From positions 186,001 to 250,000 of the forward strand of contig NZ_JYKZ01000005.1 of the NCBI RefSeq assembly GCF_001043005.1: 64,000 nt of DNA, in the 5' to 3' direction. The number at the start of each line of letters is the position of its first letter. Position 1 is the stretch's first letter. Below, in pieces: positions 1 through 9,003 of this stretch. The stretch is from Pseudomonas psychrophila. Its GTDB lineage: Bacteria; Pseudomonadota; Gammaproteobacteria; Pseudomonadales; Pseudomonadaceae. Below the pieces are notes generated by a model. The model searched no databases, was not told where the DNA came from, and worked only from the letters and a program-made list of their open reading frames with translations. The position numbers and the translations under genes are program-made.

Positions 1-419
1 TGCTTGAGGGTCATCAGACGGTCGAACGAGAACTTGACTGCCGCAGCGTCTACGCCGGTGCCGTCATCGAACTTGTTGCCAGGCTTGAGCTTGAACTCCC
101 AGACCAGGTTGTCCGGGGAAACAGTCCAGCTCTCGGCCAGGTCTCCCTGGACTTCGGTGCTGCTCTTGTCGCCATCGGTCTTGTAGCCCACCAGTCTCTG
201 GTAAGACGGGTAGGTGATGGTCCAGTCGTTGTTATCAAAGGTCACGGCCGGATCGAGGGTTTGCGGGTCGGCAGGTTTGCCGATGATCAGGGTGTCCTGT
301 GCGGTGGCTGCGGTTGCAGCTTGCCAGGTGCCAAGGCTCAAGGCTGCGCACAGCAAGCCAGGTAACAGTTTTCGGGCACGGGAAGCGGTAGTGCGGTTCA
401 CGGTCTTGATGAGGGTCAT
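1..419 (-). CDS. ABC transporter substrate-binding protein, dipeptide type (partial)
   Basis: N-terminal 139 residues of a periplasmic solute-binding protein of family 5 (DppA/OppA/DdpA); the gene runs off the left edge. The ATG at 419 has an AAGGA Shine-Dalgarno. A long signal peptide with a hydrophobic LLPGLLCAALSLG core ends near ATAQD. It is followed by the family-typical start TLIIGKPADPQTLDPA and the block DLAESWTV. It lies 150 bp downstream of a D-Ala-D-Ala dipeptidase in the same orientation, so it probably captures D-Ala-D-Ala or other peptidoglycan peptides (inference from context). Family assignment is firm; the ligand is not shown by the sequence. Confidence 0.85.
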   Translation of the reverse strand, partial: MTLIKTVNRTTASRARKLLPGLLCAALSLGTWQAATAATAQDTLIIGKPADPQTLDPAVTFDNNDWTITYPSYQRLVGYKTDGDKSSTEVQGDLAESWTVSPDNLVWEFKLKPGNKFDDGTGVDAAAVKFSFDRLMTLK

Positions 420-569
420 GCCGGTTTCCTTCAACATTCGATGTCTGGAAGTAGGTTTATTTTTGGAATCTATAACCGGGCAGTAGCAGATGAAGCTTGT
501 TTGAAACGTTTTTGTTGTTGTCGTGAAGCGGTGTCACTGGCATCGAAACTCTTTGGTTTCGTGGCCGGA

Positions 570-1121
570 TTACTCGTGGAGCAAGGGGTAATCGTCAGCG
601 TTGGGCAGCTCGAAATGCCACCACTCCGTAGGGATCGCCTGGAAGCCCGCGCCCAACATAATGCCCAGCAACAGCAGGCGGTTGCGCTGCACGTTGACCG
701 GCAGGTCGGGGTAGAACTGATGGGATTTGTCTTCCATGGCATCAAATGCGGTGCCCATGTCCAGCGGCTTGCCGTTTTCGTCCACAAGGGTCAGATCCAC
801 TGCAACACCGCGACTGTGGTGAGAACCCAGGTGCGGATCACGCACGTAGTCGCCGTTGGGCAACGCTTCCCAGAGCAAAAACTGCGCATAGGGTGGCCGA
901 TAGGCGTCATAAATGAGCAGGCTGTAGCCAGCAAGGTTCGCCAGCTGGCTGGCCTTGCGCAAACAGACGGCCGCATCACGGTGCAACTGGCAACGCGCTG
1001 TCGGGTAGATGATTTTGCCGGCCAGGTTATCGGCAGTGGCATAGATCATTTCGATCTGCACCTGATACTGCTCCACGTCGATTTCAACGAGCGGGCTTGG
1101 GGTTGCAACGCTTTGGTTCAC
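570..1121 (-). CDS. ddpX: D-alanyl-D-alanine dipeptidase (VanX/DdpX family)
   Basis: Zn-dependent dipeptidase of the VanX family, 183 aa, expected to hydrolyse D-Ala-D-Ala for peptidoglycan recycling or carbon use. Visible metal and catalytic motifs are SHHSRGVAVDLTL (the SxHxxGxAxD signature) and EWWHFEL near the C-terminus; DAYRPP is also typical. The GTG start at 1121 is chosen because it has GGAG seven bases upstream; the longer open frame would run into the upstream regulator. It lies 38 bp downstream of the RpiR gene and upstream of a peptide-binding protein, as in ddp-type operons. No signal peptide is seen, so the enzyme is probably cytoplasmic. Confidence 0.88.
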   Translation of the reverse strand: MNQSVATPSPLVEIDVEQYQVQIEMIYATADNLAGKIIYPTARCQLHRDAAVCLRKASQLANLAGYSLLIYDAYRPPYAQFLLWEALPNGDYVRDPHLGSHHSRGVAVDLTLVDENGKPLDMGTAFDAMEDKSHQFYPDLPVNVQRNRLLLLGIMLGAGFQAIPTEWWHFELPNADDYPLLHE

Positions 1122-1159
1122 ACAAACACTCCATTTGTGACTTGTTTGAGGCGATCGGC

Positions 1160-2020
1160 TTAGCCTTCGAACTGGCCGAAGGCTTTTTGCAACTGACGAT
1201 TTTTTGCCAGGCGTGCATCCAGATGCTCGCCGTATTTTTCTGCCACTGCCGAAACCATGAGGTTCAACAGGCAAGCCAGGGGAGCCGGGGAATCCCAGAA
1301 CTGCCCGACGTCGGTCTTGATCTGCAGCAGGTCTAGCGGGTAATCCCGGGCCCATGGGCATTGCAGATCGGTGATCAGGGCCAGGGGTAATTGGTTGTCG
1401 ATGGCCGCGTCACAGAAGGTTTGGGTCACGCTGGAGTACGCACGAAAGTCGGCAATGATCGCGTACGGGTTGGCGAAACCGGAATTCAGGGTTTCGGCGT
1501 AGATGCCCGACAGGCCGTCAACGTAGTAGACCTTGGGACGGATGTACTCCAGGTGGCTGTGAAACGCGGTGAGAATGCCGCGAGTGGACTGGATGCCGAG
1601 GATGAACACGGCATCGGCTTCGTGAATGCGTTGCACGATGTGGGCAAAGGTTTCGCTGCGGGCCAGTTCATAGACCTGCTGGATGGCCTCGATTTCGCGG
1701 TGCAGGGAACGGTCCAGCGCATCATCGCAGCTGTTTTCGGCGCGGAAGGCGCCGATACGGTCGGTGATCAACCACGAGGTAGGTGCTTCACCGCGCAGGC
1801 TCTGCTTGACCTCATCCAGGTTCTGATAACCCAGGGAACGCAGGAAACGGCCCACGGAAATACCCGTGGTAGAGGTTTGCTGCGCAATGCTGTCAGCGGA
1901 CTCGAAGGGCAACTGTTGCGGATTGCCCAACAAGTAACTGGCAATACGCTTGCCGGTGGGTGTCAGGTTGGAGAACTCTTGTTCCAGCAACTGAAGAAAG
2001 CTGTTTTTTTCCAAGGACAT
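1160..2020 (-). CDS. MurR/RpiR family transcriptional regulator
   Basis: 286-aa regulator. Residues about 1-80 form an HTH_6 domain (LTPTGKRIASYLLGNPQQLP, then TTGISVGRFLRSLGYQ as the recognition region). Residues about 125-265 form a SIS sugar-phosphate or amino-sugar binding fold (AVFILGIQSTRGIL, ADFRAYSS, ALITDLQ). RpiR-type regulators sense phosphorylated sugars or muropeptide products, which fits control of the downstream D-Ala-D-Ala dipeptidase and peptide-binding genes (inference). The gene is first in that operon, and a pair of direct repeats in its upstream region could be its own operator. Confidence 0.9.
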   Translation of the reverse strand: MSLEKNSFLQLLEQEFSNLTPTGKRIASYLLGNPQQLPFESADSIAQQTSTTGISVGRFLRSLGYQNLDEVKQSLRGEAPTSWLITDRIGAFRAENSCDDALDRSLHREIEAIQQVYELARSETFAHIVQRIHEADAVFILGIQSTRGILTAFHSHLEYIRPKVYYVDGLSGIYAETLNSGFANPYAIIADFRAYSSVTQTFCDAAIDNQLPLALITDLQCPWARDYPLDLLQIKTDVGQFWDSPAPLACLLNLMVSAVAEKYGEHLDARLAKNRQLQKAFGQFEG

Positions 2021-2056
2021 AAGAGCGCGCCGACACCGTGGTTGTTATTGGTATGT

Positions 2057-2094
2057 CATTTGTTTGCTTCGTGTTAGCAACATAACATTTGTTT
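2057..2094. promoter_or_regulatory. Direct repeats upstream of the RpiR operon (candidate operator)
   Basis: Two identical 9-mers CATTTGTTT at 2057-2065 and 2086-2094, start-to-start 29 bp (near three helical turns), lie 37-74 bp upstream of the rpiR start. RpiR proteins commonly bind repeated or palindromic sites near their own promoters; assignment to this regulator is inference. Confidence 0.35.
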
Positions 2095-2154
2095 TCACGG
2101 CAACACAACGCCTTTTCTGAAGCGTGTGCAGTGAAGTGTTTTTTGCGGGTATCA

Positions 2155-2173
2155 CGAGCGCCTTGGGCGCTCG
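2155..2173 (-). terminator. Hairpin after the GNAT gene
   Basis: Perfect 8-bp inverted repeat CGAGCGCC / GGCGCTCG with a 3-base loop, just past the stop of the acetyltransferase gene. There is no clean U-tract on the minus strand, so it is a weak terminator candidate. A related hairpin occurs at 25650-25666. Confidence 0.4.
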
Positions 2174-2182
2174 CACAGACAC

Positions 2183-2680
2183 TCAGACAGCCATGACCAT
2201 CTCATGCCAGGCCATGCCGCCATGTTCGGAGGGGGATGGCTGAACGTACTGATAGCCCAGCCGGGTGTAGAGCCCGACGTGCTGTTCTTTGCACATCAGG
2301 TGGATGGTTTTTTTCCCGAGGCTGCGCATCTGCTCGACAAACTCGTGCATCAGCAGCGTTGAAAAGCCCTTGCCCTGGTGTTCAGGGGACACCACCACGG
2401 ACATGATCACCACATTGGGCGCCGCTGGGTCGTGCCCGATCAGTTCCTTGAAGGCCTCATCCGACATGACCACGTCGTGGGCACAGCCGCTATTGATGAA
2501 ACCCACCACCTGGCTGGCCTGCTCAAGGATCAGAAAGCCCTGGGAATACTGGGCGATCCGAGTACGAATCTTTTCCAGTGTGGCGGCTTCATCGCCTTCA
2601 TAGGCTGAAATTTCGATCTGATAGCAGCGCTCCGCGTCCTGTGGGGTCGCGTGTCTGAATAGGGGGGTTGGTAGAACCAT
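2183..2680 (-). CDS. GNAT family N-acetyltransferase
   Basis: 165-aa single-domain acetyl-CoA-dependent acetyltransferase. The acetyl-CoA motif A is visible as VVVSPEHQGKGFSTLLM (Q-x-x-G-x-G/A type), followed by KTIHLMCKEQHVGLYTRLGYQ, the usual motif B with a 'Y-x-x-x-G-F/Y' block. The N-terminus (FRHATPQDAERCYQIE) has the typical first GNAT strand and helix, and AYEGDEAAT resembles arylalkylamine-type GNATs. The substrate cannot be read from the sequence. It stands alone between the RpiR operon and the fimbrial operon, with a hairpin behind it. Confidence 0.85.
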   Translation of the reverse strand: MVLPTPLFRHATPQDAERCYQIEISAYEGDEAATLEKIRTRIAQYSQGFLILEQASQVVGFINSGCAHDVVMSDEAFKELIGHDPAAPNVVIMSVVVSPEHQGKGFSTLLMHEFVEQMRSLGKKTIHLMCKEQHVGLYTRLGYQYVQPSPSEHGGMAWHEMVMAV

Positions 2681-2750
2681 GGGCTGCTCTCTGTGTGGGG
2701 GGGATTGTTCAGCCCTTTGTTGTTCATGCTGAAGGCCTGTTCGCCCTTGA

Positions 2751-3731
2751 TTATAAATAACTCATGGTAAAGGTCATGGACGTATTGGCTGTGCCAAACG
2801 ACAGGTCTTGATCGCCGAGACGAATATAAGCAGCACTCAACGGAATTTTAAAGTTGCCGCCACGCTCCTCATAAGCGTCGAACACATGGGCCTTGTCCAG
2901 GGCCAGGGGTACACCATTGCCGTCCATGATGCGCAGGCCAACACCTTTGACACTGGAAGTCCCGTCCAGCGAGACCAGGCCACTTTCCCTGTCGATAACG
3001 GGGGTGTTGGCTTGGAGTGAGTAGGTGACTCTGGAGATGCCTTCCTGGCACTCGTTGAGTGCAATGTCGAAGTAAACTGGGTTTGTCTGACCTCGACTGC
3101 CCGTGACTTCACTGGCTACGTAGTCGCCCATCTTGACCGACACGTCAGGGGTTTTGCAGGAGGCCGCGGAGATGATCAGGTTGCTGGTAAGCGTGAGGTT
3201 ATGGGTGACTAATGTCCCGTATTTGATGGTCCCAATTTTTGCGGGGGTAATGATCGTGCCATGTTTAACTTTTCCAATTTTTATAAATCTGAAAATAAAC
3301 TGCCCGCCGTAGGTTCCCCAAACGTTTCCCTGTTTGAAAGTTTTTTCGCCAAACACGTTGATCGTGTTATTTGGGGTCGCTGAACCGCTAAAAACCTGGA
3401 CTGCAATGCCACTGTCTTTTATCGGGAATGTGTATCCGCTCACAGGTGCAGGGCCGAGTGCTGGATTCGGGACCAGGCCGAGGGGTGTAATACCCCTGCA
3501 CGTCATGTTGTTATGAATGCGCACAAGCTTACTGGCTTCATAAATCGTGCGGTCATTTTCCAGGTCTGCGGGCATGCTGATGACTCCCGGTCCTGGCAAG
3601 TCGACTTCAAGGCTGGTGGTTGGGTTGGGTCCCGCATTGAAAACACAATCGGCATATGAGCAGGCTGGACTGAATAATAATAGTGCCAGTAAGGGTAAGT
3701 GATGTATGCAATTGTCTTTTACGTTATGCAT
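2751..3731 (-). CDS. Fimbrial tip adhesin (two-domain), copy 2
   Basis: 326-aa FimH-like two-domain adhesin, last gene of the chaperone-usher operon. A signal peptide (LPLLALLLFSPACSYA) is followed by an N-terminal receptor-binding domain of about 170 residues. The pilin domain then begins near CKTPDVSVKMGDY and ends with FTMSYL, the aromatic C-terminal strand that the chaperone binds. The pilin domain is nearly the same as that of the neighbouring adhesin at 3873-4847, while the N-terminal domain is more diverged. It should be exported by the usher and placed at the fimbrial tip. The receptor is unknown. Confidence 0.85.
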   Translation of the reverse strand: MHNVKDNCIHHLPLLALLLFSPACSYADCVFNAGPNPTTSLEVDLPGPGVISMPADLENDRTIYEASKLVRIHNNMTCRGITPLGLVPNPALGPAPVSGYTFPIKDSGIAVQVFSGSATPNNTINVFGEKTFKQGNVWGTYGGQFIFRFIKIGKVKHGTIITPAKIGTIKYGTLVTHNLTLTSNLIISAASCKTPDVSVKMGDYVASEVTGSRGQTNPVYFDIALNECQEGISRVTYSLQANTPVIDRESGLVSLDGTSSVKGVGLRIMDGNGVPLALDKAHVFDAYEERGGNFKIPLSAAYIRLGDQDLSFGTANTSMTFTMSYL

Positions 3732-3872
3732 GGCGTTATTTCTTCTCTAGCGGTTGCCTTGTATGGGGTTCGAAATGTCAGTCGTGGTGTTGTTTTAAAA
3801 TTCCTTATGGGTCTGAGCGTTTGCGTTGTACTGGCGCTTTAAGGTTTGTTGGTTTGAAATCAATTGAAGAGG

Positions 3873-4847
3873 TTATAAGTAACTCATGGTAAAAGTCAGG
3901 CTTGTATTGGCGGAACCAAACCCCAGAGTTTGAGTGCCAAGATGTACAAAGGCAGCACTCAGGGGGAGTTTAAAGTTGCCGCCTCGAGTGTCGTAATCGC
4001 TGAAAACATGTGCCCTGTCTAGGGCCAGTGGTGTTCCATTGCCATCCATAATGCGTAGCCCGACTCCTTTGGCTGTGGAGGTGCCATCCAGCGAAACCAG
4101 GCCACTTTCCCTGTCTATGACTGGGGTGTTGGCTTGTAGTGAGTAGGTTACTCTGGAGATGCCTTCCTGGCACTCGTTGAGTGCGATGTCGAAGTGGACG
4201 GGGTTTGTCTGACCTCGACTGCGCGTGACTTCACTGGCTACGTAGTCGCCCATGTTGACCGACACGTTGGGGGTTTTGCAGGAGGCCGTGGCGATAATCA
4301 GCTTGCTTCTGATTGTTATGTTGTGCGTGGTCAATGTCCCGTATTTGACAGCCCCTATATTGATGGGGCCAATGACTGTGCCGTGTTTAATTTTTCCTAT
4401 TTTTATAAATCTGAAAGTGTACGCTCCGCCTCCAGTCCCCCAAAGGAATTGTCCTCCGACTATTTGTTCTCCATGTGCACGAATTGCGTCTTTGGGGGTT
4501 GTTCCTAAGTTGAATATCTGGATTGCGATACCACTATCTTTTATCGGGAATGTGTAGCCGCCTGCAGGCGCAGGACCGAGTTCCGGGTTTGGAACAAAAC
4601 CATAAGGCGTGTAGTAGCTACAGTTAAGGATGAAATAAATGCCAGGCGAATAGACGGCCTCATATACAGTACTGTTGTTTTCCATGTCAGCAGGTATGCT
4701 GATAGTTCCCATTACTGGCGGGTTTAATTCGACTGTGCGTTCTGGATGATTGAAGCGACATTCGCTCATTGCTTCAGTGTGATTGAAGAGTAATAGCAAG
4801 GTCAGTAAAAATAGGTACGTCATATGCATTTTATTCGCGTCAAACAT
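3873..4847 (-). CDS. Fimbrial tip adhesin (two-domain), copy 1
   Basis: 324-aa paralogue of the adhesin at 2751-3731. The ATG at 4847 is chosen because GAAGGA lies just upstream and a signal peptide follows (MTYLFLLTLLLLFNHTEA); the reading frame stays open further upstream but into the usher end. The N-terminal lectin-like domain shares GPAPAGGYTFPIKDSGIAIQ with the sister gene but differs elsewhere. The C-terminal pilin domain (from CKTPNVSVNMGDY to FTMSYL) is roughly 80-85 percent identical, with a central block almost unchanged. It follows the usher by 64 bp in the same operon. Two alternative tips in one operon is the notable point. Confidence 0.85.
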   Translation of the reverse strand: MFDANKMHMTYLFLLTLLLLFNHTEAMSECRFNHPERTVELNPPVMGTISIPADMENNSTVYEAVYSPGIYFILNCSYYTPYGFVPNPELGPAPAGGYTFPIKDSGIAIQIFNLGTTPKDAIRAHGEQIVGGQFLWGTGGGAYTFRFIKIGKIKHGTVIGPINIGAVKYGTLTTHNITIRSKLIIATASCKTPNVSVNMGDYVASEVTRSRGQTNPVHFDIALNECQEGISRVTYSLQANTPVIDRESGLVSLDGTSTAKGVGLRIMDGNGTPLALDRAHVFSDYDTRGGNFKLPLSAAFVHLGTQTLGFGSANTSLTFTMSYL

Positions 4848-4911
4848 AAAAGTTCCTTCGATAGGGTAATTGCCATACCCTGGTGTCGGGTATTTATACG
4901 TGACTCGATCA

Positions 4912-7491
4912 TCAACGTGCCTTTGGTTCAGGCAAACACATAAGTTTGTAGCGTTCGTAATTGACCTTTTCTTGTTTTTGCGCAAGCGCATAGCTAGCCA
5001 GGCATTGTTTGCCTTGCCATTTGATGGTCAGGGTAGCGCTGTCATGCTCGACCATGGCGAGGGCTTTGCCGGTAGGGTCGGACATGGCCAGTTGCACACC
5101 CTTGGCATCCTCCACCGAGGCACCGAACGGAATAGGTCGGTTCTTGGCATCGACCAGATCAAATTGAACCCGGCGACCCTTGCTTGCTTCGAAGCGTGCA
5201 ACCACCACCGCACCACGGCGCGGCACGATTTGCTGAGTCGCATTTTCGAGTTCCACGCCACCGCCCAGGTCACGGGTGTCCAGGCTCAACCAGTTCACTC
5301 GATACGGTTGAGTGTTGGGAATAATGGCAAAACCATTGTTGCCGGTCGTAACCCCGGAGTGGGTGCTGATCTCGACGCCGGGTACCCCGGGTACTTCAAC
5401 CAGGGCGAACGTTTCACCGATGGTTTGCCCAAGGTTGATTCCGCCAGCATGGGCGACCATGGAGCCTGAAATATTCAGGTTCTGGGAGTTATAGCCCTGG
5501 CCCTGGCTGTAGCCGGCACCGATATCGGCTATTGCTGTGCGGGTATTCAAGGCCAGCGAGCCGGATTGACCACTGTGACTGCTGTCACCGGCCTGGATGG
5601 AGTAAAACGAATCCCGACTGTCCGCCAGATAACCACTGACCCCCATTTGTGTGCTGTTGCCACTGCGCTCACTATTGCTTGAGACATAGGCCCGGGGCGA
5701 CCGGGGGCGAGAGCCCAGCGCAAAAGAGACTGAGAGGTTGACCTGAGTGTCGGTGTTCGCTAAGCCGCCCTTGACCAAATCCTGGCTCTTGCTGGCGCTC
5801 AGGTTGTAGTTCATTTGCCCCCAGTTGTTGGTGTAGCCCGCAGAAAAACTTCGCGAACCACCCCTGTTCCAGTAGCGTTGGTCACTGGCGTTGAGGTAGA
5901 GCGAGCCATACTGACGGGCGCCGCCGAGTGTCTGGTTGATGGTGAGGTTGGTGCGGGTTTTCGAACTGCCACTGCGCTGCCTGATACCTTGACTGATGTC
6001 TTCAACGTGATCACTGAACGTGCGATAACCTTCCGTGGAATAACGGTAGGCGGCCAGGGTGAAACTGGTATCAGTGCCGGTAAAGGTTTTCGCATAGAGC
6101 GCCCGCAAGCTGTTGCCCCGGGTGGTTTTGCCCTGGGCGCGGCTGGATGACTGGGTGAGGTCGAACGAGACCGCGCCCAGCGCAGTGTTTTTCGCCGCTC
6201 CCAGCGAGACCGCCTGAAAGTTTTCACTGGCTTGCAGACCGGCAATACCCGTCAGGTTGCTGTTCAAACCATAGGCGCCCGTGCTGCTGACAAAGGAAGG
6301 GGATGCCACGCCTTCGGCGTTGCTGGCGTATTGGCCAGCAGACACGCTGTATTTGAACTGACCTTCGCGAATCATCGTGGGCAGGGCGGAAAAAGCCTGC
6401 TTGCTCACTCTGCGGCGACCGTCGGCTTCGGTAATCACTACCTCTAGATCGCCGTTGGATCCCGTGGGGTAGATATCGCTGATTTCGAACGGGCCAGGCG
6501 GTACCGTGGTGGAGTACAGGGTGTAGTTGTCCTGGCGAATCTCGACCAAAGCGTTGGACTCGGCTACGCCGCGAATGATCGGTGCATAACCGCGTTCGCT
6601 GTCGGCGCGCATCCCGTCGTCCGAAGCCACTTTCACGCCCCGGTAGCGCACACTGTCAAACAACTCGGTATCGGAGAGGATCTCTCCAGCGCTGAACTGC
6701 CCCCTGATAGCGGTGACGTCGCGTTGCACGTAGCTGCGATTGCTCTTGAATATGCTTGCACGGCCGGTACGGGCGCTGAAGTTCGACTCGTTGCGCAGAC
6801 GCCACGGGCCCAGGTTGATGCCATTGCGCAGTCCCAGGTTGCTGGATACCTGGGTGCTGAACTCAGTGGCGTTGCGGTTGCTGCTGAACTGATAGTTGGT
6901 AAACCCTGCAGGAACGCCTTGGTCCCATAGCTCAGGATCGACAAAACCGCGCATGCCTCGAGCCATTGCCAGTTGCGGTACGCTGAAATACAAGCGCAGG
7001 CGGCTGGAGTCGTAGCGCCAGGTAGCCTGCTCAATCATGGAGGTCAGGTCATGGCAGGCGTGGGGCAACTGGGGATCGAGCAGCCCTTGTTCCTGCAGTT
7101 TTTGTACATCGACGCCAAGTTGTTGAATCAAATCAAACGTCATGCACGGCTCAACCTTGCCGTTGTGTTCGTTGGGTCTGAACGCGATGTCCCTGCGACC
7201 TACCAGCACTTCATTACTGTACAGATCGACCCGGTAGTTACCCGGCAATACCCGGTTGGCGCTCAACAGCGTTTGTAAATCCACCGATGTTCCGCCCTGA
7301 AAGAATGAGGTGTTGAATTGTTCTTCAAGTTGAACTGCCTGTTCTTCGGCGAAGGCGGTGCTCGACAGAGTGATTGTTATGATCAGGCACAGTGGGCACA
7401 GAGGTAGAAGCAGGTATTTGTTATTGGAGCCCCTTGTTTGGACGCTATTGTCCGCACAACTATCATGCGTAGGGTTATTGTAGATAAACAT
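4912..7491 (-). CDS. Outer membrane fimbrial usher protein
   Basis: About 860-aa FimD/PapC-type usher that secretes and assembles the pilin subunits across the outer membrane. A long signal region (KYLLLPLCPLCLIITITLSSTAFA) is followed by the periplasmic N-terminal domain (FNTSFFQGGTSVDLQ, LPGNYRVDLYSNEVLVG), a 24-strand barrel with plug (GFAPIIRG-like GYAPIIRGVAESNALVEI, PPGPFEISDIYPTG) and C-terminal domains (PRRGAVVVARF). The start is uncertain. ATG 7491 has AGG nine bases upstream and is used here; in-frame ATGs at 7530 and 7515 lack a good ribosome site. It is the third gene of the fimbrial operon. Confidence 0.92.
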   Translation of the reverse strand: MFIYNNPTHDSCADNSVQTRGSNNKYLLLPLCPLCLIITITLSSTAFAEEQAVQLEEQFNTSFFQGGTSVDLQTLLSANRVLPGNYRVDLYSNEVLVGRRDIAFRPNEHNGKVEPCMTFDLIQQLGVDVQKLQEQGLLDPQLPHACHDLTSMIEQATWRYDSSRLRLYFSVPQLAMARGMRGFVDPELWDQGVPAGFTNYQFSSNRNATEFSTQVSSNLGLRNGINLGPWRLRNESNFSARTGRASIFKSNRSYVQRDVTAIRGQFSAGEILSDTELFDSVRYRGVKVASDDGMRADSERGYAPIIRGVAESNALVEIRQDNYTLYSTTVPPGPFEISDIYPTGSNGDLEVVITEADGRRRVSKQAFSALPTMIREGQFKYSVSAGQYASNAEGVASPSFVSSTGAYGLNSNLTGIAGLQASENFQAVSLGAAKNTALGAVSFDLTQSSSRAQGKTTRGNSLRALYAKTFTGTDTSFTLAAYRYSTEGYRTFSDHVEDISQGIRQRSGSSKTRTNLTINQTLGGARQYGSLYLNASDQRYWNRGGSRSFSAGYTNNWGQMNYNLSASKSQDLVKGGLANTDTQVNLSVSFALGSRPRSPRAYVSSNSERSGNSTQMGVSGYLADSRDSFYSIQAGDSSHSGQSGSLALNTRTAIADIGAGYSQGQGYNSQNLNISGSMVAHAGGINLGQTIGETFALVEVPGVPGVEISTHSGVTTGNNGFAIIPNTQPYRVNWLSLDTRDLGGGVELENATQQIVPRRGAVVVARFEASKGRRVQFDLVDAKNRPIPFGASVEDAKGVQLAMSDPTGKALAMVEHDSATLTIKWQGKQCLASYALAQKQEKVNYERYKLMCLPEPKAR

Positions 7492-7584
7492 ATCAATAGC
7501 CTGTGCCGTCAGCATGACTGATGCAGTCATAACGTGTGCGAAAAATTAAGCGTGCAAGATGGCCGTGTGGGTGACCGTTATTGA

Positions 7585-8325
7585 TTACTCTTTGACTTTT
7601 GTGGCCGTCGCCGAACTTGATTCTTGTGGGTTTAGCAATGCTTCGAATTTTTGCAGCGCGCCATAGTCGTTGATGCTTGAAAACCATAGTGTTGGCGACA
7701 ATGCCTGAGGAGTTGTTTTAAATTTAAATGTTCTGTCTTCGCCAGGCGCGATCATGGTTGCACCGATCATCAGTTCAGATTTGTCGGTGTCGCCTACTTT
7801 CAGATCGGCTAATGATACATGGTAGCTGCTGGGGTTGTTGACGTTTAACAGGGTTTGTCCAGCGTCCTTTTTCAGTGCCCACTTGAGTTGTGCAGGTGCT
7901 TGGGCTGCTTCTCCAGGCAAGTTGGCCGGTCGAAAAAAAACCTTTACCCGTTGACGCACGGCCAGCTGTAATACGTTTATATCGGCGGCACTGGTTTGCG
8001 GGATTTCCTGAACGTTTAACCACACTACTGATTCCTTGTCGAGCGGCATGCCACTGCCTTCGTAAAGGATGCGCAGCAGTTGCTGTTGATTGGCAATCAC
8101 TCGGGCAAGGGGAGGGGTAATGGCAAATGGCAGTTCTACATGTTCTGTCTGGTCACTGTCGATCCAGGACTGCACCAATACATTTTGCCCGCCATTACGT
8201 ACGGTAATATTCGCTTCTTTTCGTGAGCCGTCAAAGATCACTCGGGTTGCACTTAGTGAAATACTGGCAAAGACTTCTGTGGCGACCAGCATACTTATAA
8301 AAACAGCAATTGAGCGTCGTATCAT
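7585..8325 (-). CDS. Periplasmic fimbrial chaperone (PapD/FimC family)
   Basis: 246-aa immunoglobulin-fold chaperone with a signal peptide (IAVFISMLVATEVFA). Family hallmarks are ISLSATRVIFDGSRKEANITVRN at the start of domain 1, PPLARV with the conserved Arg of the G1 edge region, and VVWLNVQEIPQ, the PapD signature. AVRQRVKVFFRPANLPG follows. It binds subunits in the periplasm and delivers them to the usher encoded just downstream. The C-terminal tail is rich in Ser and Ala. It is the second gene of the operon. Confidence 0.92.
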   Translation of the reverse strand: MIRRSIAVFISMLVATEVFASISLSATRVIFDGSRKEANITVRNGGQNVLVQSWIDSDQTEHVELPFAITPPLARVIANQQQLLRILYEGSGMPLDKESVVWLNVQEIPQTSAADINVLQLAVRQRVKVFFRPANLPGEAAQAPAQLKWALKKDAGQTLLNVNNPSSYHVSLADLKVGDTDKSELMIGATMIAPGEDRTFKFKTTPQALSPTLWFSSINDYGALQKFEALLNPQESSSATATKVKE

Positions 8326-8391
8326 ATGAATTATTCACTTACTATTGCGCAGGGTGAGTAGAGGCCCGAGAGCCTCTCCCTTGAGCCAGGT

Positions 8392-9003
8392 TTATTCGTA
8401 CTGAAGTACAAATGGCAGTGTTGCGTTACCTGTACCGGCAACGGCTTTAGCCTGGCCTTCGGTGGTTACGTAGGCTGCGGCGAATGACAACGTGCCGTCA
8501 CCACCCGCAGCTTGATCGCCGCTCAGACCGGTCGAAACCATAGCTGCGGTATCCGAGGTCAGGTCGATCAATTCGCCATCACCGTTAAGCAGAGCAATAC
8601 CCACGCCCTTGGCCGCGTCGGTACCTTGCAGCTTCAGCACTTTCTTGCCACTGACCAGACCCGAACCACCGTTCAGACTTGGTTTGAAAACCATGGATAC
8701 TTTGGTTCCGATATTACAGTTAACGGTCAAGCTAAAGTCATTTGCACCCATGCGTCCGGAAGTTGGAGCTACATCAGTGCCCATGTCCTTGATCGATACG
8801 TTGCCCATATCAATCGAGATCACTTTATCTTTACCGGTACTGCCATCAACTGAACACGCATCATTGTTGATAAAGCCAGAAAACTGGATTTGACCACTGC
8901 CGCCTTTAACCTTGGCAGATGGCGGAATTTCGTCCTCAGCGAAAACAGAGTTGGAAGCTGCGAGAATCGAGAGGCTGAGAATAGCAAGGTAAAGCTTTTT
9001 CAT
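8392..9003 (-). CDS. Major fimbrial subunit (type 1 pilin family)
   Basis: 203-aa pilin with a clear signal peptide (LYLAILSLSILAASNSVFA) and AGGA seven bases before the ATG at 9003. It has the type 1 features: an early Cys (NNDACSVDGS) that pairs with a later Cys (LTVNCNIGTKV), GVGIALLNGDGELIDL, and a C-terminal beta strand ending LPFVLQYE with the penultimate Tyr seen in usher pilins. As first gene of the operon it is the likely fimbrial rod. Promoter and regulatory sites must lie in the 340 bp before 9344. Confidence 0.93.
   Translation of the reverse strand: MKKLYLAILSLSILAASNSVFAEDEIPPSAKVKGGSGQIQFSGFINNDACSVDGSTGKDKVISIDMGNVSIKDMGTDVAPTSGRMGANDFSLTVNCNIGTKVSMVFKPSLNGGSGLVSGKKVLKLQGTDAAKGVGIALLNGDGELIDLTSDTAAMVSTGLSGDQAAGGDGTLSFAAAYVTTEGQAKAVAGTGNATLPFVLQYE

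Noticed and set aside
570..1361. Longer dipeptidase start at 1361
   Set aside because: It would overlap 200 bp of the RpiR gene and adds low-complexity residues; GTG 1121 has a good ribosome site.
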